From contig NZ_NWFK02000001.1 in the NCBI RefSeq assembly GCF_002313155.2, positions 3,096,998-3,160,997 of the forward strand: a DNA stretch of 64,000 bases, written 5' to 3'. The notes under the pieces are model-generated. The model saw only the letters and a list, made by a program, of their open reading frames with translations, was not told the DNA's origin and ran no database searches. The first letter of the stretch is position 1. Each line of letters starts with the position of its first letter. The stretch comes from Psychrobacter sp. FDAARGOS_221. Its GTDB lineage: Bacteria; Pseudomonadota; Gammaproteobacteria; Pseudomonadales; Moraxellaceae. Position numbers and translations under genes: made by a program. This document shows, piece by piece, positions 9,940 through 20,378 of the stretch.

Positions 9940-10341
9940 ATGCGTTTTGTTTTAATGATTTTATTGTTTGTAATCTTTGGCTATTCTTTAGGCTTGGTTT
10001 TGGTGAATAGCAGTGAAGTGGCTGTTAATTTACTATTCTCTCAAGCACCAGAGATGAACTTGGGTCTATTGCTTATCCTATGTATCGGTCTGGGCGTGCT
10101 AATCGGTATGTTATTGGCTTTATTACTGTTTAAAGTATTACAAAACAAATGGGAGATTGGTCGCTTAAACAAAGAAAACAGACGTTTAAAAGAAGAGCTG
10201 ACTCAAGCGACGGTAGAGATTGAGCGTCATTCATTAGCAAACCAAGCTGACAAAACAGTCTTTGTTGACAGTGAACTACAATCACCAACGCCAAACCAGC
10301 CGCGTACTGATGTTTCTGATAGCCATAATACCATTCGCTAG
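9940..10341 (+). CDS. LapA/DUF1049 family membrane protein
   Basis: A 133-residue inner-membrane protein with two hydrophobic helices (about residues 2-22 and 40-65). An NKWEIGRLNKENRRLKEEL coiled-coil stretch (about 68-95) and a polar tail follow. The layout of two helices followed by a heptad region matches the DUF1049 (LapA, formerly YciS) family, which in E. coli works with LapB in controlling LpxC and lipopolysaccharide synthesis. No lapB is adjacent. GAGG lies in front of the ATG. The gene leads into pyrF 24 bases later; lapA-lapB-pyrF is the conserved gammaproteobacterial order, here without lapB. Confidence 0.8.
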   Translation: MRFVLMILLFVIFGYSLGLVLVNSSEVAVNLLFSQAPEMNLGLLLILCIGLGVLIGMLLALLLFKVLQNKWEIGRLNKENRRLKEELTQATVEIERHSLANQADKTVFVDSELQSPTPNQPRTDVSDSHNTIR

Positions 10342-10365
10342 TTTTTTATAAATTTAGGAGATATT

Positions 10366-11133
10366 GTGTCTCAAGACTTGCAATCGACCCAATCACCTTC
10401 ATCGACTCACAATGGGCAGGATCAAATGACGCGTCCTAATTCACCAATTATTGTGGCGCTTGATAAGGCGTCAATGACAGAGGCTTTAAGTCTAGCCGAT
10501 CAATTAGATCCAGCATTGTGCCGAGTAAAAGTAGGCAAAGAGCTTTTCACTCGCTGCGGGCCACAGATTATTGATCAACTACACTCTAGAGGCTTTGAGG
10601 TATTCTTAGATCTTAAGTTTCATGACATTCCCAATACTACAGCGCAAGCGGTATTAGCGGCTGCTGACATGGGTGTGTGGATGGTGAACGTTCATGCCAG
10701 TGCCGGACTTGAGGCGATGCAGACCTCTAAGCAGCGCCTAGTTGATGCCGGTCATGATACCTTACTGATTGCCGTTACTGTGCTTACCTCAATGTCACAG
10801 CAGGCGTTAGATGGCATCGGTATAACGACAGCATTGCCACAGCAAGTAGAGCGCTTGGCGTTATTAACTAAGCAAGCAGGCTTAGATGGTGTCGTCTGCT
10901 CAGCTCAAGAGGCGCAGCGATTAAAGCAGCTGTGTGGTGATGAGTTTGCATTAGTCACTCCAGGTATCCGCACGTTAGAGGACTCAGCAGATGATCAAAA
11001 GCGCATCTGTACACCAGAGCAGGCGATGCAAAATGGCTCAGATTACTTAGTGATCGGTCGTTCAATTACGCAAGCCGCTAATCCTACTGACAAGATGGCA
11101 TCGATATTAGCCAGCTTACGTCAAGCGTCATGA
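10366..11133 (+). CDS. pyrF: Orotidine 5'-phosphate decarboxylase (PyrF)
   Basis: Converts OMP to UMP, the last step of de novo pyrimidine synthesis. A TIM-barrel protein of 255 residues with the catalytic signature [10 protein letters not shown], giving Asp82, Lys84 and Asp87, and the phosphate-binding end TPGIR near 207 and IGRSIT near 233. The start is a GTG preceded by TAGGAG at five bases. An in-frame ATG about 20 codons later, nearer the barrel, lacks such a site, so a short polar N-terminal tail seems genuine. It is probably cotranscribed with the lapA-like gene and the following phosphatase-like gene. Confidence 0.96.
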   Translation: MSQDLQSTQSPSSTHNGQDQMTRPNSPIIVALDKASMTEALSLADQLDPALCRVKVGKELFTRCGPQIIDQLHSRGFEVFLDLKFHDIPNTTAQAVLAAADMGVWMVNVHASAGLEAMQTSKQRLVDAGHDTLLIAVTVLTSMSQQALDGIGITTALPQQVERLALLTKQAGLDGVVCSAQEAQRLKQLCGDEFALVTPGIRTLEDSADDQKRICTPEQAMQNGSDYLVIGRSITQAANPTDKMASILASLRQAS

Positions 11134-11152
11134 TAAAAGCATTCAACCAGTA

Positions 11153-12001
11153 ATGACAAATCATACTAAGCAACCCAGCACATTTAATAACCAAAACCCG
11201 CTCAGCACCAATACTCAGGGTGCGGGCGGGGACTCTGTTGATACTAGCGCTGTTGTTGGCGCGAAAGTATCAGCATTGCCTAAGCGCTTACATGCGATGC
11301 CACCAACCCCCGCTCATTTGCCAGAGAGCATGATACAGTCAGTCAAGTATTTACCCAATAGCAATGAGCGTATGTTGCTGTTTACCAGACATTCATTGCG
11401 TGAACGCTCAAATGGTCAAGGTTTTGCCAGTTATGATTTACCGTTAACGCCAAAAGGGCGGGTTTTGGCAAAATCATGGGGGCAGTGGTTGGGCAATCAT
11501 CTGTCATATTCCCTAGATACTCAAAGTATCGCCAGTCCCATTGGGCGCTGTGTCAATACAGCGCAGCTGATGCAAGAGGGCGCAGGTGTAGATCAACCGA
11601 TTACTCATGAGCCTTTATTAGTTGAGCCTGGAAGCTTAGTCACCAATCCTTTCAAAGCCAATATGGTGTTTAAACAGATAGGTGCGCTGAATTTCATCAA
11701 TGCATTCTTGAAAGATGAACTAGACAGCACTAAGCCGGCTAGGCAAGGCGGTTTAGATCTGTTGTCGTTATTATATGACTCACAGCCTGATCCTGGCCAC
11801 TTAGCATTGGCCGTTAGCCATGACACGCTATTAGCGGCTTTCTTGGGTGTAATGCGCCAAGCAGGCATCATTAGCTGGGATGATTGGCCTAAGATGATGG
11901 AAGGTATGTTTGTTTGGTTTGATGATAAGCCATTTGAAGAATCAACGGCGAACTTTATTTGGCGTGGCGAGCATTTTCAGGTTGCGACCAATACCCTTTA
12001 A
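11153..12001 (+). CDS. Histidine phosphatase superfamily protein
   Basis: 282 residues. After about 70 polar, low-complexity residues comes FTRHSLRERS, with the candidate catalytic His80 (RHS rather than the more common RHG). SPIGRCVNTAQ and the second catalytic motif VSHDT with His223 follow. This is the phosphoglycerate-mutase/acid-phosphatase fold that works through a phosphohistidine. The substrate cannot be named. It begins 19 bases after pyrF with no clear ribosome binding site, which suggests translational coupling or a later start. It ends at the shared terminator facing rpsT. Confidence 0.75.
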   Translation: MTNHTKQPSTFNNQNPLSTNTQGAGGDSVDTSAVVGAKVSALPKRLHAMPPTPAHLPESMIQSVKYLPNSNERMLLFTRHSLRERSNGQGFASYDLPLTPKGRVLAKSWGQWLGNHLSYSLDTQSIASPIGRCVNTAQLMQEGAGVDQPITHEPLLVEPGSLVTNPFKANMVFKQIGALNFINAFLKDELDSTKPARQGGLDLLSLLYDSQPDPGHLALAVSHDTLLAAFLGVMRQAGIISWDDWPKMMEGMFVWFDDKPFEESTANFIWRGEHFQVATNTL

Positions 12002-12066
12002 TTGCTAATTATAAATTTAAGCGGCTGGTTATAAATTTAAGCGCTATTTATAAAATAGATAGACAT

Positions 12067-12103
12067 TAAAAAACCCCTAACTTCATAAGCTAGGGGTTTT
12101 TTT
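12067..12103. terminator. Bidirectional terminator between the phosphatase-like gene and rpsT
   Basis: AAACCCCTA (12071-12079) pairs with TAGGGGTTT (12091-12099), with A and T runs on the two flanks. It lies between two convergent genes and serves both. Confidence 0.9.
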
Positions 12104-12148
12104 GAATCATCGCAGTCCGTTAATTAAAACAGACTTAGGCTTAAATAA

Positions 12149-12415
12149 TTAAGCTTTAAGTGCTTTGATTGCTTTGTTATAACGGCTCTTATGACGAGCA
12201 GCTTTGTTCTTATGGATAACGCCTTTGTCAGCCATACGATCAATAACAGGTACTGCTTTGTTATAAGCGGCAGTCGCTGCTTCGTAGTCACCAGCTGCGA
12301 TAGCGGCATCTACTTTTTTGATGAAAGTACGGATCATTGAACGCTGTGATGCAGCGTGTTGACGACGAGTAGTGTTTTGACGAGCGCGTTTACGAGCTTG
12401 TGCAGTGTTAGCCAC
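12149..12415 (-). CDS. rpsT: 30S ribosomal protein S20
   Basis: A small basic primary binder of 16S rRNA in the 30S subunit. The 88 residues begin [14 protein letters not shown] and contain [16 protein letters not shown] and the family's [21 protein letters not shown] end. The start codon is GTG with AAGGAG seven bases before it; a non-AUG start is a known feature of rpsT that serves autoregulation. It is monocistronic and ends at the terminator at 12067-12103. Confidence 0.97.
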   Translation of the reverse strand: MANTAQARKRARQNTTRRQHAASQRSMIRTFIKKVDAAIAAGDYEAATAAYNKAVPVIDRMADKGVIHKNKAARHKSRYNKAIKALKA

Positions 12416-12912
12416 AGATGTCTCCTTGGTAGAGTTTAATTACTAAATTAGGACTCAGTAATAATTACTGATGAATATAAAAATCAATAGTTTATAGTAA
12501 AAACTGATTGACGCAAAATTATATTTATAAATTTACACAAAACGTATCAATCTAACGCTAGATGATATGATGTTTGCCTACTTTAGCCATTATGGATCTG
12601 AGACTATCCATTGGCTAGCTTAAGTTAGCTATAGTGACGACTGTGATACTTGGTATAAGCAGCCAGTTTACAACCATCATTTTATAGCCAGGCTATTCAT
12701 TGCGTACGCATTGTTTATTGGGTAAGCGTTAAAAGCCGAGGTATAAAATTTAGTATCAAAATCGTCATTAACACAAATTTGGAATATTATATTTGTGTGC
12801 AATTTAAAGCCGGTAATTTTAGCAAAAAAATGCTGTAATTACAATACAAACTGCTTAAATGAGGCGATTTTGGTCCAATAAACAGCTTTAAATGCAATTT
12901 ATAAAGAACTAA
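12416..12912. other. 497-base intergenic region upstream of rpsT
   Basis: AT-rich DNA between two minus-strand genes. It must hold the rpsT promoter, but no clear consensus pair was found. ACACAAAT (12771-12778) and ATTTGTGT (12791-12798) form an inverted repeat downstream of the RDD gene and could help end its transcript. No ORF was seen. Confidence 0.5.
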
Positions 12913-13743
12913 TTACTTTTCTAATTGTTTTGAGTCGGCTTTTACTACTATCGTTTTAGCAATTTTATCGTGAATGCTGCGGCGCTGTTTATTTAATGTC
13001 ATAACTACAAAATCTGCTAACATAATCATCGTGCCTATCATAGGGATTAGATATAAAGCAGAGGTAACCACGCTGCGTAATAAAATAACATTAGTAGCTG
13101 AAGCTAGCTTTTTGGACTGCTCATCCACAATACGAATACCGTTAAGCAATTTACCTAGTGTCTGGCCACGTCTTAAAAGCAATAGCAGCTGAATGGTAAA
13201 GAGGGCCAAAAACATAATCGAAGTTATTGAACTTAGATGCTCAGGCACCGACAGGGCCAATTGAGTCATTTTTTCCATATCGCCATTAGTGGCGGTAATT
13301 TTTGCAAAATCGTAGTTTATGCCCGATAAAAATGGAATATAACAAGCTATAAACAATAAAGCATCAATTAAACCAGCCAATACACGGCTGGCAATACTGG
13401 CTAGCGGATAAGTTGCCGTAGCTTTAGACAATACATTTTGTCGTTGCTGCGTGCTTGGTGTTGCAGTACTGAATGGAGAAGTAGATGAAGAAGGACTGCT
13501 ACTGGACGGCTGCTGACCATATAGCTCTGCAACGGTAGTACGTTTTCTGTCAGGATCTGTCTTTGCGTTTGGATTGTAGTTATATTGACCGTGAGTCATT
13601 TCGCCCACAGGTACCCACTGTTCCATACCCTCATGCCACATAAGGTCAGTCAATGCTACCTGCTGTGTAGCAAGCATATTGTTAAGCTCAGTGAGTGTAT
13701 ATGGACCAGCTTGTACGCCGTTTCTAGCGAGGAAAATCTGCAT
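12913..13743 (-). CDS. RDD family membrane protein with N-terminal GYF_2 domain
   Basis: 276 residues. Residues 1-50 (IFLARNGVQAGPYTL and LMWHEGMEQWVPV) match the GYF_2 domain, a bacterial peptide-binding fold often fused to membrane domains. A Ser/Thr/Pro linker with a Ser run follows at about 75-110. An RDD domain (about 115-265) with four hydrophobic helices begins near ASRVLAGLIDALLF and includes RRGQTLGKLLNGIRIVD and the IHDKIAKT end. RDD proteins are implicated in ion or small-molecule transport, but no function can be assigned. It lies downstream of ppsA, separated by a terminator hairpin. Confidence 0.8.
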   Translation of the reverse strand: MQIFLARNGVQAGPYTLTELNNMLATQQVALTDLMWHEGMEQWVPVGEMTHGQYNYNPNAKTDPDRKRTTVAELYGQQPSSSSPSSSTSPFSTATPSTQQRQNVLSKATATYPLASIASRVLAGLIDALLFIACYIPFLSGINYDFAKITATNGDMEKMTQLALSVPEHLSSITSIMFLALFTIQLLLLLRRGQTLGKLLNGIRIVDEQSKKLASATNVILLRSVVTSALYLIPMIGTMIMLADFVVMTLNKQRRSIHDKIAKTIVVKADSKQLEK

Positions 13744-13811
13744 GTAGATAACAACCTTTTAAAAGTACAACGTCAGATAATATGTCGATTAGCTTTTATC
13801 ATAAATGAAAA

Positions 13812-13849
13812 CGACCACAATAATCAATATAGCTTGATAATTGTGGTCG
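13812..13849 (-). terminator. Terminator of ppsA
   Basis: CGACCACAA (13812-13820) and TTGTGGTCG (13841-13849) are perfect complements, and the stem extends inward through AATCAA/TTGAT-like bases. On the minus strand a TTTT run follows. It lies about 70 bases past the ppsA stop and ahead of the RDD gene. Confidence 0.75.
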
Positions 13850-13920
13850 CTGCTCAAAGTAAATAGACAAAACTTAAAGTCACTGCCTATTTACTTTATT
13901 TAGTCTGCTTATTTAACTAG

Positions 13921-16317
13921 CTATTTAACTTCAGCTTTGCCATTGGCATTGGCATCATCAGCTAAGAACATCCAAGTGTCTAGTACTGAGTCTGGGTTTA
14001 ATGACACAGAGCTAATACCTTGCTCCATTAACCAGTAAGCTAGATCTGGATGGTCTGATGGACCTTGACCACAGATACCAACGTATTTGCCTTGTTTGTG
14101 ACACGCTGCAATTGCCATTGATAACAGTTTCTTAACCGCTTCATCACGCTCATCAAATAAGTGTGAAACAATGCCTGAGTCACGGTCAAGACCTAGTGTT
14201 AACTGAGTTAAGTCGTTTGAACCGATAGAGAAGCCATCGAAGTGCTCTAAGAATTCATCTGCTAATAGAGCGTTGGTTGGCAGCTCACACATCATGATTA
14301 ACTTAAGGCCGTTTTCACCACGTTTTAGACCGTTAGTTTCAAGGATTTCTACCACTTCTTTCGCTTCTTTCGTAGTGCGAACGAATGGAATCATAATTTG
14401 AACGTTGGTTAAGCCCATTTCGTCACGTACACGTTTTAATGCACGGCACTCAAGATCGAAACAGTCACGGAAAGTTTCAGAAACATAGCGGCTGGCACCA
14501 CGGAAACCAAGCATTGGGTTTTCTTCTGATGGCTCGTATAATTTACCGCCGATCAGGTTAGCGTATTCGTTTGATTTAAAATCAGACATACGCACAATAA
14601 CAGGTTGCTCTCTGAACGCAACGGCTAGAGTTGAGATACCTTCAACTAACTTGTCTACGTAGAAATCTACTGGAGAAGCATAACCTGAGATACGCTCTTT
14701 AATAGCTTGTGACACTTCACGTGGCAAGGTGTTCATGTTTAATAGTGCTTTAGGATGCACACCGATCATACGGTTAATGATGAACTCTAAGCGTGCTAGA
14801 CCAACACCTGCGTTTGGAATTTGAGTGAACGAGAAGGCACGATCTGGGTTACCCACGTTCATCATAATTTTGAACGGTAACTCTGGCATCGCATCAATAG
14901 AGCTGCTCTTCACTTCAAAGTCAAGAATGCCTTCGTAGATAAAGCCAGTATCACCTTCAGCACATGATACAGTCACTTCTTGGCCATCTGATAATACTTC
15001 AGTTGCGTTACCACAACCAACGATAGCAGGTACGCCTAGCTCACGTGCAATAATGGCAGCGTGACAAGTACGACCACCACGGTTGGTGATAATAGCAGAT
15101 GCACGCTTCATGACAGGTTCCCAATCTGGGTCAGTCATATCAGAGACCAATACGTCACCAACTTCAACTTTGTCCATTTCATGGATGCTGTTAACGATTC
15201 TAACTTTACCAGCGCCAACACGTTGACCGATAGAGCGACCTTCACACAATACTTTAGCGTCTTTGCTTTGGATTAAGTAACGTTCCATAACGTTACGGTC
15301 CTGACGGCTCTTAACGGTTTCAGGACGTGCTTGAACGATGAATAGCTCATTGGTATCGCCATCTTTAGCCCACTCAATATCCATTGGCTGGCCATAGTGT
15401 TTTTCGATAACAAGCGCTTGTTTGGCTAGTTCGTTAAGCTCTTCAGTAGTTAGTGAGAATTGGTTACGATCTTGCTTCTCAACTTCAACTACTTTAACTG
15501 AACGCGTGGTGCTACCTTCTTCACCGTAGATCATTTTTTGGTGCTTGCTGCCTAAGTTACGACGAATAACAGCAGGCTTGTTTTCCGCTAATAGAGCTTT
15601 TGATAGGTAGAACTCATCTGGGTTAACCGCACCCTGTACAACCATTTCGCCTAGACCGTAGCTTGAAGTGATGAATACTACTTCATCAAAACCACTTTCA
15701 GTGTCTAGCGTGAACATAACACCAGAAGCGCCGGTTTCTGAGCGAACCATACGCTGAATACCAGCAGATAGGGCAACGCCTGCGTGCTCAAAGCCTTGGT
15801 GAACACGGTAAGCAATCGCACGGTCGTTATATAGTGATGAGAATACTTCTTTGATAGCGATTAATACGTTATCAATACCACGAATGTTTAGGTAGGTCTC
15901 TTGCTGACCTGCGAAAGAAGCATCAGGTAAATCTTCTGCAGTTGCTGATGAGCGTACAGCAACAGCGATATCTTCACCGCCACTCATGACGTCAAAGGCT
16001 TCACGGATTTCTTTTTCTAAAGATTCTGGTAATTCTTGTTCGATAATCCAGTTACGGATTTTTTCACCAGTTTCCGTTAGTTTTTTAACATCATCAACGT
16101 CTAAGTTTTTTAGCTCGTCGTTGATTTTGTCTAAAAGCCCAGTTTCAGTCAGAAAGTTATTAAATGCTGCGGCAGTTGTGGCGAAACCGCCAGGAACACT
16201 AACCCCAAGATCTGATAAGTGGCTGATCATCTCGCCTAGTGAGGCATTTTTACCGCCTACGGTTTCGACGTCATTTTTGCCTAACTTGTCAAGGGTAATA
16301 ACTTGCGGTGTTGTCAT
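13921..16317 (-). CDS. ppsA: Phosphoenolpyruvate synthase
   Basis: Makes phosphoenolpyruvate from pyruvate and ATP for gluconeogenesis, a central reaction in organisms that live on acids rather than sugars. The 798 residues show an N-terminal ATP-grasp domain ([11 protein letters not shown], then [16 protein letters not shown] near 122-138). The swivelling phosphohistidine domain follows with GGRTCHAAI, placing the catalytic His at 419, and then a C-terminal TIM barrel ending with [17 protein letters not shown] and the active-site region [12 protein letters not shown] stands before the ATG. The regulator ppsR is divergent upstream. Confidence 0.98.
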   Translation of the reverse strand: MTTPQVITLDKLGKNDVETVGGKNASLGEMISHLSDLGVSVPGGFATTAAAFNNFLTETGLLDKINDELKNLDVDDVKKLTETGEKIRNWIIEQELPESLEKEIREAFDVMSGGEDIAVAVRSSATAEDLPDASFAGQQETYLNIRGIDNVLIAIKEVFSSLYNDRAIAYRVHQGFEHAGVALSAGIQRMVRSETGASGVMFTLDTESGFDEVVFITSSYGLGEMVVQGAVNPDEFYLSKALLAENKPAVIRRNLGSKHQKMIYGEEGSTTRSVKVVEVEKQDRNQFSLTTEELNELAKQALVIEKHYGQPMDIEWAKDGDTNELFIVQARPETVKSRQDRNVMERYLIQSKDAKVLCEGRSIGQRVGAGKVRIVNSIHEMDKVEVGDVLVSDMTDPDWEPVMKRASAIITNRGGRTCHAAIIARELGVPAIVGCGNATEVLSDGQEVTVSCAEGDTGFIYEGILDFEVKSSSIDAMPELPFKIMMNVGNPDRAFSFTQIPNAGVGLARLEFIINRMIGVHPKALLNMNTLPREVSQAIKERISGYASPVDFYVDKLVEGISTLAVAFREQPVIVRMSDFKSNEYANLIGGKLYEPSEENPMLGFRGASRYVSETFRDCFDLECRALKRVRDEMGLTNVQIMIPFVRTTKEAKEVVEILETNGLKRGENGLKLIMMCELPTNALLADEFLEHFDGFSIGSNDLTQLTLGLDRDSGIVSHLFDERDEAVKKLLSMAIAACHKQGKYVGICGQGPSDHPDLAYWLMEQGISSVSLNPDSVLDTWMFLADDANANGKAEVK

Positions 16318-17229
16318 GATAACTCCAGGAAATAAGGTTATTTTTTTCGAATTATACCGCTATTTGAGTAGTTTGTGTATGGGTGCTTACCATTTTGCAC
16401 TGCGAGTTAATTACAAGTGAAATTGTAAGTAAGCAGTGTTGCAAAAGTATCTTCGTACAATGCTGCTAAAACACTAAAAGTATTATGGCATCATAGAGAA
16501 AATTGCGCTAAATAAATTAAACGCCCAAACGGTTGCCATCTACGGTAATTGGATGTGCCGAGACTATAACATTTATATTAATTGAACGTCCACGTGACAA
16601 AAATGGCAAGAGCGGGTTTTGAGGGGGTTACGCCTTATCAAAAAAGAACTAATTATTTGCTAAATATGATGTATTTATTTTATTTATGGTGGATGATTAG
16701 AGGGGATTGTTCGATTTTATTAAATATAGATCAGTTATTTAGAAATAAAATCAATCATTGGCGATGGGAAGTTGAATGCTAGCTTGAATGTCATATTGCC
16801 ATTAGCGATGACAGTTATTTAGCTAAACAGCAGAGTAGTGAATAGGTTTTGAGCAACTAAAGTCTAAAATCAAAGTACAAATACAGCACACATTAGTAGT
16901 GAATCTGTCACAATTGTAGCAGCGATGAAATTAATCTGTAAAGCACATTTATTATATTAAGCTAATTGTGCTTTTAACTATTTGTAACTATTTGTGCTTT
17001 TATTAAGTTCAAGGCAACAGCGATAACTAAAGCAATCGTCTTGCTTAAAGCAACATTCACGCTAAATTCAATATGCTTGACTTTGGACTAGGCGGCTATA
17101 GAATAAAGTATTAATCTATCCTCACTCAGCATTTAATAGACTGATTAATAAATAGATGAATAGCCTAGTGCGAACTAAGCGTCTAAATCTTATTAGCATC
17201 GAACCCAGCGATGCATCCTAAGGACATTT
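16318..17229. other. 912-base region between ppsA and ppsR
   Basis: The longest gap in the window. It must carry the divergent promoters of ppsA and ppsR. It is AT-rich and has a local direct repeat of AACTATTTGT near 16976-16996. A TTG-started 66-codon frame (16582-16782) has no ribosome binding site or recognisable motif and is not called. No RNA gene or mobile element was recognised. Confidence 0.5.
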
Positions 17230-18129
17230 ATGGAAAACCTAATTAATACCCTGTCTGCAAAACCGACCATCCAGAATCGAAGTGCTCTAGCCATAGATGA
17301 TACACCGCAAGTACTGCGTGTGGCCTTTTTTATCTCTGATGGGACGGCTATTACTGCTGAGACATTGGGACGTTCTATATTAAGTCAGTTTGCCAGTGTG
17401 CCTTTTGAAACCCGAGTCATTCCATACGTCGATAGTATAGAGATGGCGCAAGCTGCAGTAACGCATATCAATCAGGCTTATCAGAGCACCGGTATTTTGC
17501 CGTTGGTATTCGACACCATTGTCGATCCAGATATTCGCGAAGTGATTAATTCCGCTCAGGCCTGTAATTTAGATATGTATGAGGGCTTAATTGGGCGTAT
17601 TACTGATGAAATTGGGGTAGAGCCTGATGGACATTCAGGGCATGCGCACGATGATGTTGACTCGGAGACTTATAAGTCGCGCATTGATGCGGTACATTTT
17701 GCCTTAGATAATGATGATGGTGCTCGTACTCGACATTATGATATGGCTGATATTATTTTGATTGGGGTATCACGCTCAGGTAAAACACCGACCTCTTTGT
17801 ATCTGGCGCTACAGTTTGGTATTCGGGCGGCCAACTATCCATTGACAGAGGATGATTTGTTCGATAACCAGCTGCCTAAAGCGTTGCAGCCACACAGAGA
17901 CAAACTGTTTGGTTTAATCATTGATACCGAGCGTTTACAAAAAATCAGACAAGAGCGTCGTGCCGGCAGTCGTTACGCCAGCTATCGTCAATGTGAGGAA
18001 GAGCAGCGTGCGATTCAGGCCATTTATATGACTCAGAATATTCCAAGTTTAGACGTCTCTGAGATGTCGGTTGAAGAGATTGCAACTCGTATTTTACAAA
18101 TTACTGGCTTAAAACGTCGCATTGGTTAG
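17230..18129 (+). CDS. ppsR: PEP synthase regulatory kinase/pyrophosphorylase (PpsR, DUF299)
   Basis: A bifunctional ADP-dependent kinase and Pi-dependent phosphorylase that switches PEP synthase off and on by modifying a Thr next to the catalytic His. The 299 residues contain VAFFISDGTAITAETLGRS near the N-terminus, the P-loop-like GVSRSGKTPTS at about 179-189, and the C-terminal RRAGSRYAS and LDVSEMSVEEIAT segments of the family. About 25 polar residues precede the family start. AAGGAC stands before the ATG. It lies divergent from its target ppsA, a conserved arrangement. Confidence 0.95.
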   Translation: MENLINTLSAKPTIQNRSALAIDDTPQVLRVAFFISDGTAITAETLGRSILSQFASVPFETRVIPYVDSIEMAQAAVTHINQAYQSTGILPLVFDTIVDPDIREVINSAQACNLDMYEGLIGRITDEIGVEPDGHSGHAHDDVDSETYKSRIDAVHFALDNDDGARTRHYDMADIILIGVSRSGKTPTSLYLALQFGIRAANYPLTEDDLFDNQLPKALQPHRDKLFGLIIDTERLQKIRQERRAGSRYASYRQCEEEQRAIQAIYMTQNIPSLDVSEMSVEEIATRILQITGLKRRIG

Positions 18130-18215
18130 GCAGATAAATATTATTCCGCCTGCTCTAATTTTTGATTAGTACTCATTAATAACTTTTAATTTTCGTAAGT
18201 TAGGTTTCGAATCAA

Positions 18216-18263
18216 ACAAAAAACATCGCTACAACAATCGCTTGTGGCGGTGTTTTTATTTTT
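18216..18263 (+). terminator. Terminator of ppsR
   Basis: AAAAAACATCGCTACAA pairs with TTGTGGCGGTGTTTTT (one G-T and one mismatch), followed by a T run. It lies about 90 bases after the ppsR stop. Confidence 0.8.
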
Positions 18264-18307
18264 TTACAGTGAATGGTTGCTTTAATGTCATTCAACCGGC
18301 TTTTACC

Positions 18308-18336
18308 ATGACCTTATTGGGCTAACTTGGTATAAT
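18308..18336 (+). promoter_or_regulatory. Candidate extended -10 promoter of sthA
   Basis: ATGACC (18308-18313, four of six matches to the -35 consensus), a 17-base spacer and a perfect TATAAT at 18331-18336. TGG precedes it and makes an extended -10. The ATG of sthA is about 80 bases downstream. Confidence 0.6.
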
Positions 18337-18421
18337 GCCCGTTAATGACCTTTTTAACACATTTTTAAACGCTTTTTTGAAAATCGAAGCACTAACGTCA
18401 TAGTCATAATAAGAGGGTAGT

Positions 18422-20086
18422 ATGTCAAAAAAACGCAAAAGCGACGAATCTAATGAAGCAACTGATATTGATAATATGAATAATACTAATAAAGAAAACG
18501 ACGAGTTAACCGCAGATAGCGCTAATGCTAACGACAAGCAAGCGGCAAAAAGCGACACCTTAAGCAAAGCGGCTAAAGACATAGCAAGCTCAATTGATGA
18601 AAGCCTATACCATCCTAACCTAATTAGTCCATTAGACAGTGATCGTATTCGTATTAACTCAGGATTCACTCGAGATTCAATACGCATCAAAACTGATGAG
18701 CATGACTTTGAATATGACGCGGTCATTATTGGTGCCGGTCCTGCTGGTGAAGCGGCTTCAATGAAGCTTGCTAAAGCCGGTAAAAAAGTAGTGATGGTTG
18801 ATGCCCGTAATCAGGTGGGTGGTAACTCAACTCACGTGGGTACCATTCCAAGTAAAACCTTGCGTCAATCTGTGTTTAACTTGATTAACTATCGCCGTGA
18901 CCCTTTATTTTCACAAGGCTTAGACTACTATCAAGTACCACTAAATAAGGTGCTGACTAAAGCCCGTAAAGTAGTACGCAGTCAAGTTGAGACCCATACC
19001 CGCTTTTATGAGCGTAACCAGATTGAAGTGCGTCATGGTTGGGCCAGCTTTATTGATAAACATACTCTAAAAATAGAGCTGGGTGATGGTCTTGGCTTTG
19101 AAACCATTACCTTTAACAAAGCTATTATTACGGTAGGTAGCCGTCCATACCGTCCAGAATTGTTAGACTTCGATCACCCACGTGTGTTTGACTCTGACAA
19201 AATCCTACAAATGGATTATGTGGTCAAAAAGATCATTATTTATGGTGCTGGCGTGATTGGCTGTGAATATGCCTCTATCTTTACCGGTCTTGGTTACAAA
19301 GTTGATCTGATTAATAACCATGATGAGTTATTGAGCTATCTTGATAAAGAAATTAGTGATGCATTGGCGCACGACTTCCGTCAGTTCGGTGTATTAGTAA
19401 GACATAACGAAGAAATTGAAAAGCTTGAGACCCATGATGATTATGTAGTGCTGCACTTGAAGAGTGGTAAACGCATTAAGTCAGATGCCATCTTATGGTC
19501 GAACGGCCGCTCTGGTAATACAGAAAGCTTGAACTTAGAGGCGGTTGGACTAAAAGCCAATAATCGTGGTCAGTTAAAAGTTGATGATACTTATTGTACT
19601 GAAGTAGATAACATTTATGCCGCCGGTGACGTTATTGGTTGGCCGTCACTAGCATCAGCTGCTTATGACCAAGGTCGTTGTGCTGCCGCCTTTATGATTG
19701 GTGATGAAGATGCTGAGCCAGTATCTAGCGTACCAACCGGTATCTATACCATCCCTGAAATCTCTTGTATTGGTAAGACAGAGCAAGAGCTAACTGATGA
19801 AAAAGTACCTTACGAAGTGGGCCAGGCATTCTTTAGACATCTGGCGCGTGCACAGATTATCGGTGAATTAACCGGCGTATTAAAAATCTTGTTCCACCGC
19901 GAGACGTTAGAGATTCTGGGTATTCACTGTTACGGTAACCATGCCTCAGAGATTATCCACATTGGTCAGGCTGTGATGAAGTCAGGTAATTCACTTGAGT
20001 ACTTTGTGAATACCACCTTTAACTATCCAACCATGGCTGAAGCCTATCGTGTGGCTGCGCTAAATGGTTTAAACCGAGTGTTTTAG
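18422..20086 (+). CDS. sthA: Soluble pyridine nucleotide transhydrogenase with an N-terminal extension
   Basis: A FAD flavoprotein that passes reducing equivalents between NADPH and NAD+ in the cytoplasm. The core starts at about residue 98 with the FAD motif GAGPAGE (104-110). The NAD(P) site [13 protein letters not shown] lies near 277-289, and the central FAD motif [10 protein letters not shown] near 400. At the site homologous to the disulfide of lipoamide dehydrogenase it reads [11 protein letters not shown]: both redox Cys are absent, including the one kept in E. coli SthA (here Ser136). The length of 554 against about 465 reflects 95 extra Asn/Asp/Lys-rich residues. AAGAGGG supports this upstream start. 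It is monocistronic, with its own promoter and terminator. Confidence 0.93.
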   Translation: MSKKRKSDESNEATDIDNMNNTNKENDELTADSANANDKQAAKSDTLSKAAKDIASSIDESLYHPNLISPLDSDRIRINSGFTRDSIRIKTDEHDFEYDAVIIGAGPAGEAASMKLAKAGKKVVMVDARNQVGGNSTHVGTIPSKTLRQSVFNLINYRRDPLFSQGLDYYQVPLNKVLTKARKVVRSQVETHTRFYERNQIEVRHGWASFIDKHTLKIELGDGLGFETITFNKAIITVGSRPYRPELLDFDHPRVFDSDKILQMDYVVKKIIIYGAGVIGCEYASIFTGLGYKVDLINNHDELLSYLDKEISDALAHDFRQFGVLVRHNEEIEKLETHDDYVVLHLKSGKRIKSDAILWSNGRSGNTESLNLEAVGLKANNRGQLKVDDTYCTEVDNIYAAGDVIGWPSLASAAYDQGRCAAAFMIGDEDAEPVSSVPTGIYTIPEISCIGKTEQELTDEKVPYEVGQAFFRHLARAQIIGELTGVLKILFHRETLEILGIHCYGNHASEIIHIGQAVMKSGNSLEYFVNTTFNYPTMAEAYRVAALNGLNRVF

Positions 20087-20215
20087 AGTTAATTTATCAC
20101 GCTAAATAAAACGTACTTTTTTCAAATACATTATTAGCTGGCTAGGGTTTTCTTAAATAATTACTCGTAAACGCACAGCTATTAATCCAGTGACCGTTTA
20201 CCATAATGGTCCACT

Positions 20216-20256
20216 AAAAAACCGCTATTCTGTTATCTCAGAGTAGCGGTTTTTTA
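20216..20256 (+). terminator. Terminator of sthA
   Basis: AAAAAACCGCTA pairs with TAGCGGTTTTTT, and the inner TCTG/CAGA extends the stem. It lies about 130 bases past the sthA stop. Confidence 0.9.
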
Positions 20257-20378
20257 TTGCTGTCTGTCATAAAATTTTAATAGCGCTTTGTGATAATCGC
20301 CATCTCATTATCAAGTTATCAGATTATTAGGGCAAATTATTAATACCGTTATTAATATGACAAGGGCTGGAGAGACAT

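Noticed and set aside
16582..16782. 66-codon TTG-started frame between ppsA and ppsR
   Set aside because: No ribosome binding site, composition of AT-rich noncoding DNA (many Tyr, Leu, Asn, Trp), no motif.
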